Shown: positions 5,825 through 6,188 of the stretch, in pieces | Layout of the letters: every line of letters starts with the position of its first letter | How positions within the stretch are numbered: the stretch's first letter is position 1 | From: Actinomycetes bacterium | GTDB taxonomy: Bacteria > Actinomycetota > Acidimicrobiia > Acidimicrobiales > RAAP-2 | Direction: 5' to 3' | Length of the DNA: 6,188 bases | Assembly: GCA_021787255.1 (NCBI GenBank) | Contig: JAJYMD010000160.1 | Coordinates: 1 to 6,188 of the forward strand | Position numbers and translations under genes: made by a program | Notes under the pieces: generated by a model | Told to the model about the DNA's origin: nothing | The model's database searches: none | What the model saw: only the letters and a program-made list of their open reading frames with translations

Positions 5825-6188
5825 CTACTTCGTCGGGTCGGACGGCGCGTCCTTCGCGGGAACGGCAGGCCCCCCCGAGCCCCTCGAGCCGCCGCCGAGC
5901 CCGGTCCACGTCGCCGTCGAGCCCCTCGAGCCGCCGTCGAGCCCGGTCACGTCGCCGCCGAGGCTCGTGAACGGCGGCACGGTCTCTGTGGGACCGACGT
6001 CGGCGCCGGGCCCGAGCGTCGAGAAGGACCCCACGCGCGCGCCAGGACCCACCACCGCACCGACGCAGACGCTGCAGCGCACCTCGGCTCGCTCCCCGAC
6101 CCGGGTGTCGACCAGCGTGGAGGAGGGGCCGATCTCCGCGCCCTCGCCGACGGTGCACTCGCCGCGCAGGATCACGCCCGGCAGCAAC
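5825..6188 (-). CDS. glmU: GlmU-like sugar nucleotidyltransferase, 3' part, shortened C-terminus
   Basis: Only the last 120 or so codons are here; the 5' end lies beyond 6188. The first 66 residues are hexapeptide repeats of a left-handed beta-helix (ILRGECTVGEGAEIG, VVGPGARVGSFSTLGPGADVG), matching the first coils of the GlmU C-terminal domain. In normal GlmU this domain acetylates glucosamine 1-phosphate, and the N-terminal domain then makes UDP-GlcNAc. Here the helix ends just where the catalytic part should begin. The LRPG arginine is replaced (TLGPG), and no FVEMK-like, GHLTYLGD-like or NYDG-like segments follow. Instead there is TVPPFTSL and a Gly/Ser-rich tail of about 45 residues, with a 14-residue duplication, ending DAPSDPTK. 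I infer that acetyltransferase activity is absent and that only uridylyltransferase activity could remain; the missing N-terminal half is needed to confirm this. Position directly before prs supports the glmU assignment. It could instead be another sugar nucleotidyltransferase with a beta-helix tail. Confidence 0.75.
   Translation of the reverse strand, partial: LLPGVILRGECTVGEGAEIGPSSTLVDTRVGERAEVRCSVCVGAVVGPGARVGSFSTLGPGADVGPTETVPPFTSLGGDVTGLDGGSRGSTATWTGLGGGSRGSGGPAVPAKDAPSDPTK
5876..5955 (-). repeat. 42-bp-period tandem duplication in the tail of the GlmU-like gene
   Basis: Two copies lie at 5876-5914 and 5918-5955 (period 42). They differ by one C/T substitution (5895 against 5937) and one extra C in the first copy (around 5906). 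In the glmU-like frame both copies encode TGL(D/G)GGSRGS. In another minus-strand frame they read GDVDRARRRLEGL, a heptad-like charged sequence. The one-base difference means the residues before TGL are DV in one copy and ATW in the other. Confidence 0.85.

Noticed and set aside
4600..5970. A 456-codon plus-strand open frame antisense to prs
   Set aside because: All key PRPP synthetase motifs are on the other strand. The plus-strand translation is a charged low-complexity sequence.
5718..6158. Alternative minus-strand frame with a repeated RARRRLEGLDGDVD tail overlapping prs
   Set aside because: The hexapeptide beta-helix is in the other frame, which also ends cleanly just before prs. The charged repeat is kept only as a note about the one-base indel.

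Overview
The window is strongly GC-rich and carries five minus-strand housekeeping genes packed head to tail. In transcription order, from the high-coordinate end, they are a glmU-like sugar nucleotidyltransferase (only its 3' part is here), prs (PRPP synthetase), rplY/ctc (ribosomal protein L25, CTC type), pth (peptidyl-tRNA hydrolase) and mfd (transcription-repair coupling factor, cut by the window's left edge before its stop codon). The order glmU-prs-ctc-pth-mfd is also found in Bacillus subtilis (where fin sits between pth and mfd), so this is an old, conserved neighbourhood. Base composition, GTG starts and the protein sequences (Prs, and Mfd motifs such as RLPAWETLPFERVSP) point to an actinobacterium. 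An Acidimicrobiia-like lineage is my best guess, from the style of the L25 and Mfd proteins only; I could not run a search.

Region by region (minus strand). Positions 6188-5825 hold the end of the GlmU-like gene. Its left-handed beta-helix stops early and is followed by a Gly/Ser-rich tail built on a 42-bp tandem duplication. Prs follows after 10 bp (5814-4834). Next is the only real intergenic gap, 194 bp (4833-4640), with a candidate -10 box, a perfect 15-bp tandem repeat and a strong Shine-Dalgarno for rplY. rplY runs 4639-3983. pth (3904-3332, or possibly from a CTG at 3979) follows in the same reading frame. mfd starts at a GTG at 3342, overlapping the end of pth by 11 bp, and runs off the window at position 1 inside its last domain.

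The genes link precursor supply (UDP-sugar and PRPP synthesis) with translation (L25 binding 5S rRNA, Pth recycling peptidyl-tRNA) and rescue of stalled RNA polymerase coupled to repair (Mfd). glmU and prs probably share one transcript. rplY, pth and mfd probably form a second unit or a continuation of the first.

I found no mobile element, CRISPR array, tRNA, rRNA or unknown multi-gene system. The plus strand is open over long stretches, but these are antisense shadows caused by high GC. The points worth a second look are small: the truncated GlmU with its duplicated tail, a lysine replacing the signature asparagine of Pth, the uncertain start of pth, an asparagine in helicase motif III of Mfd, and the repeat upstream of rplY.
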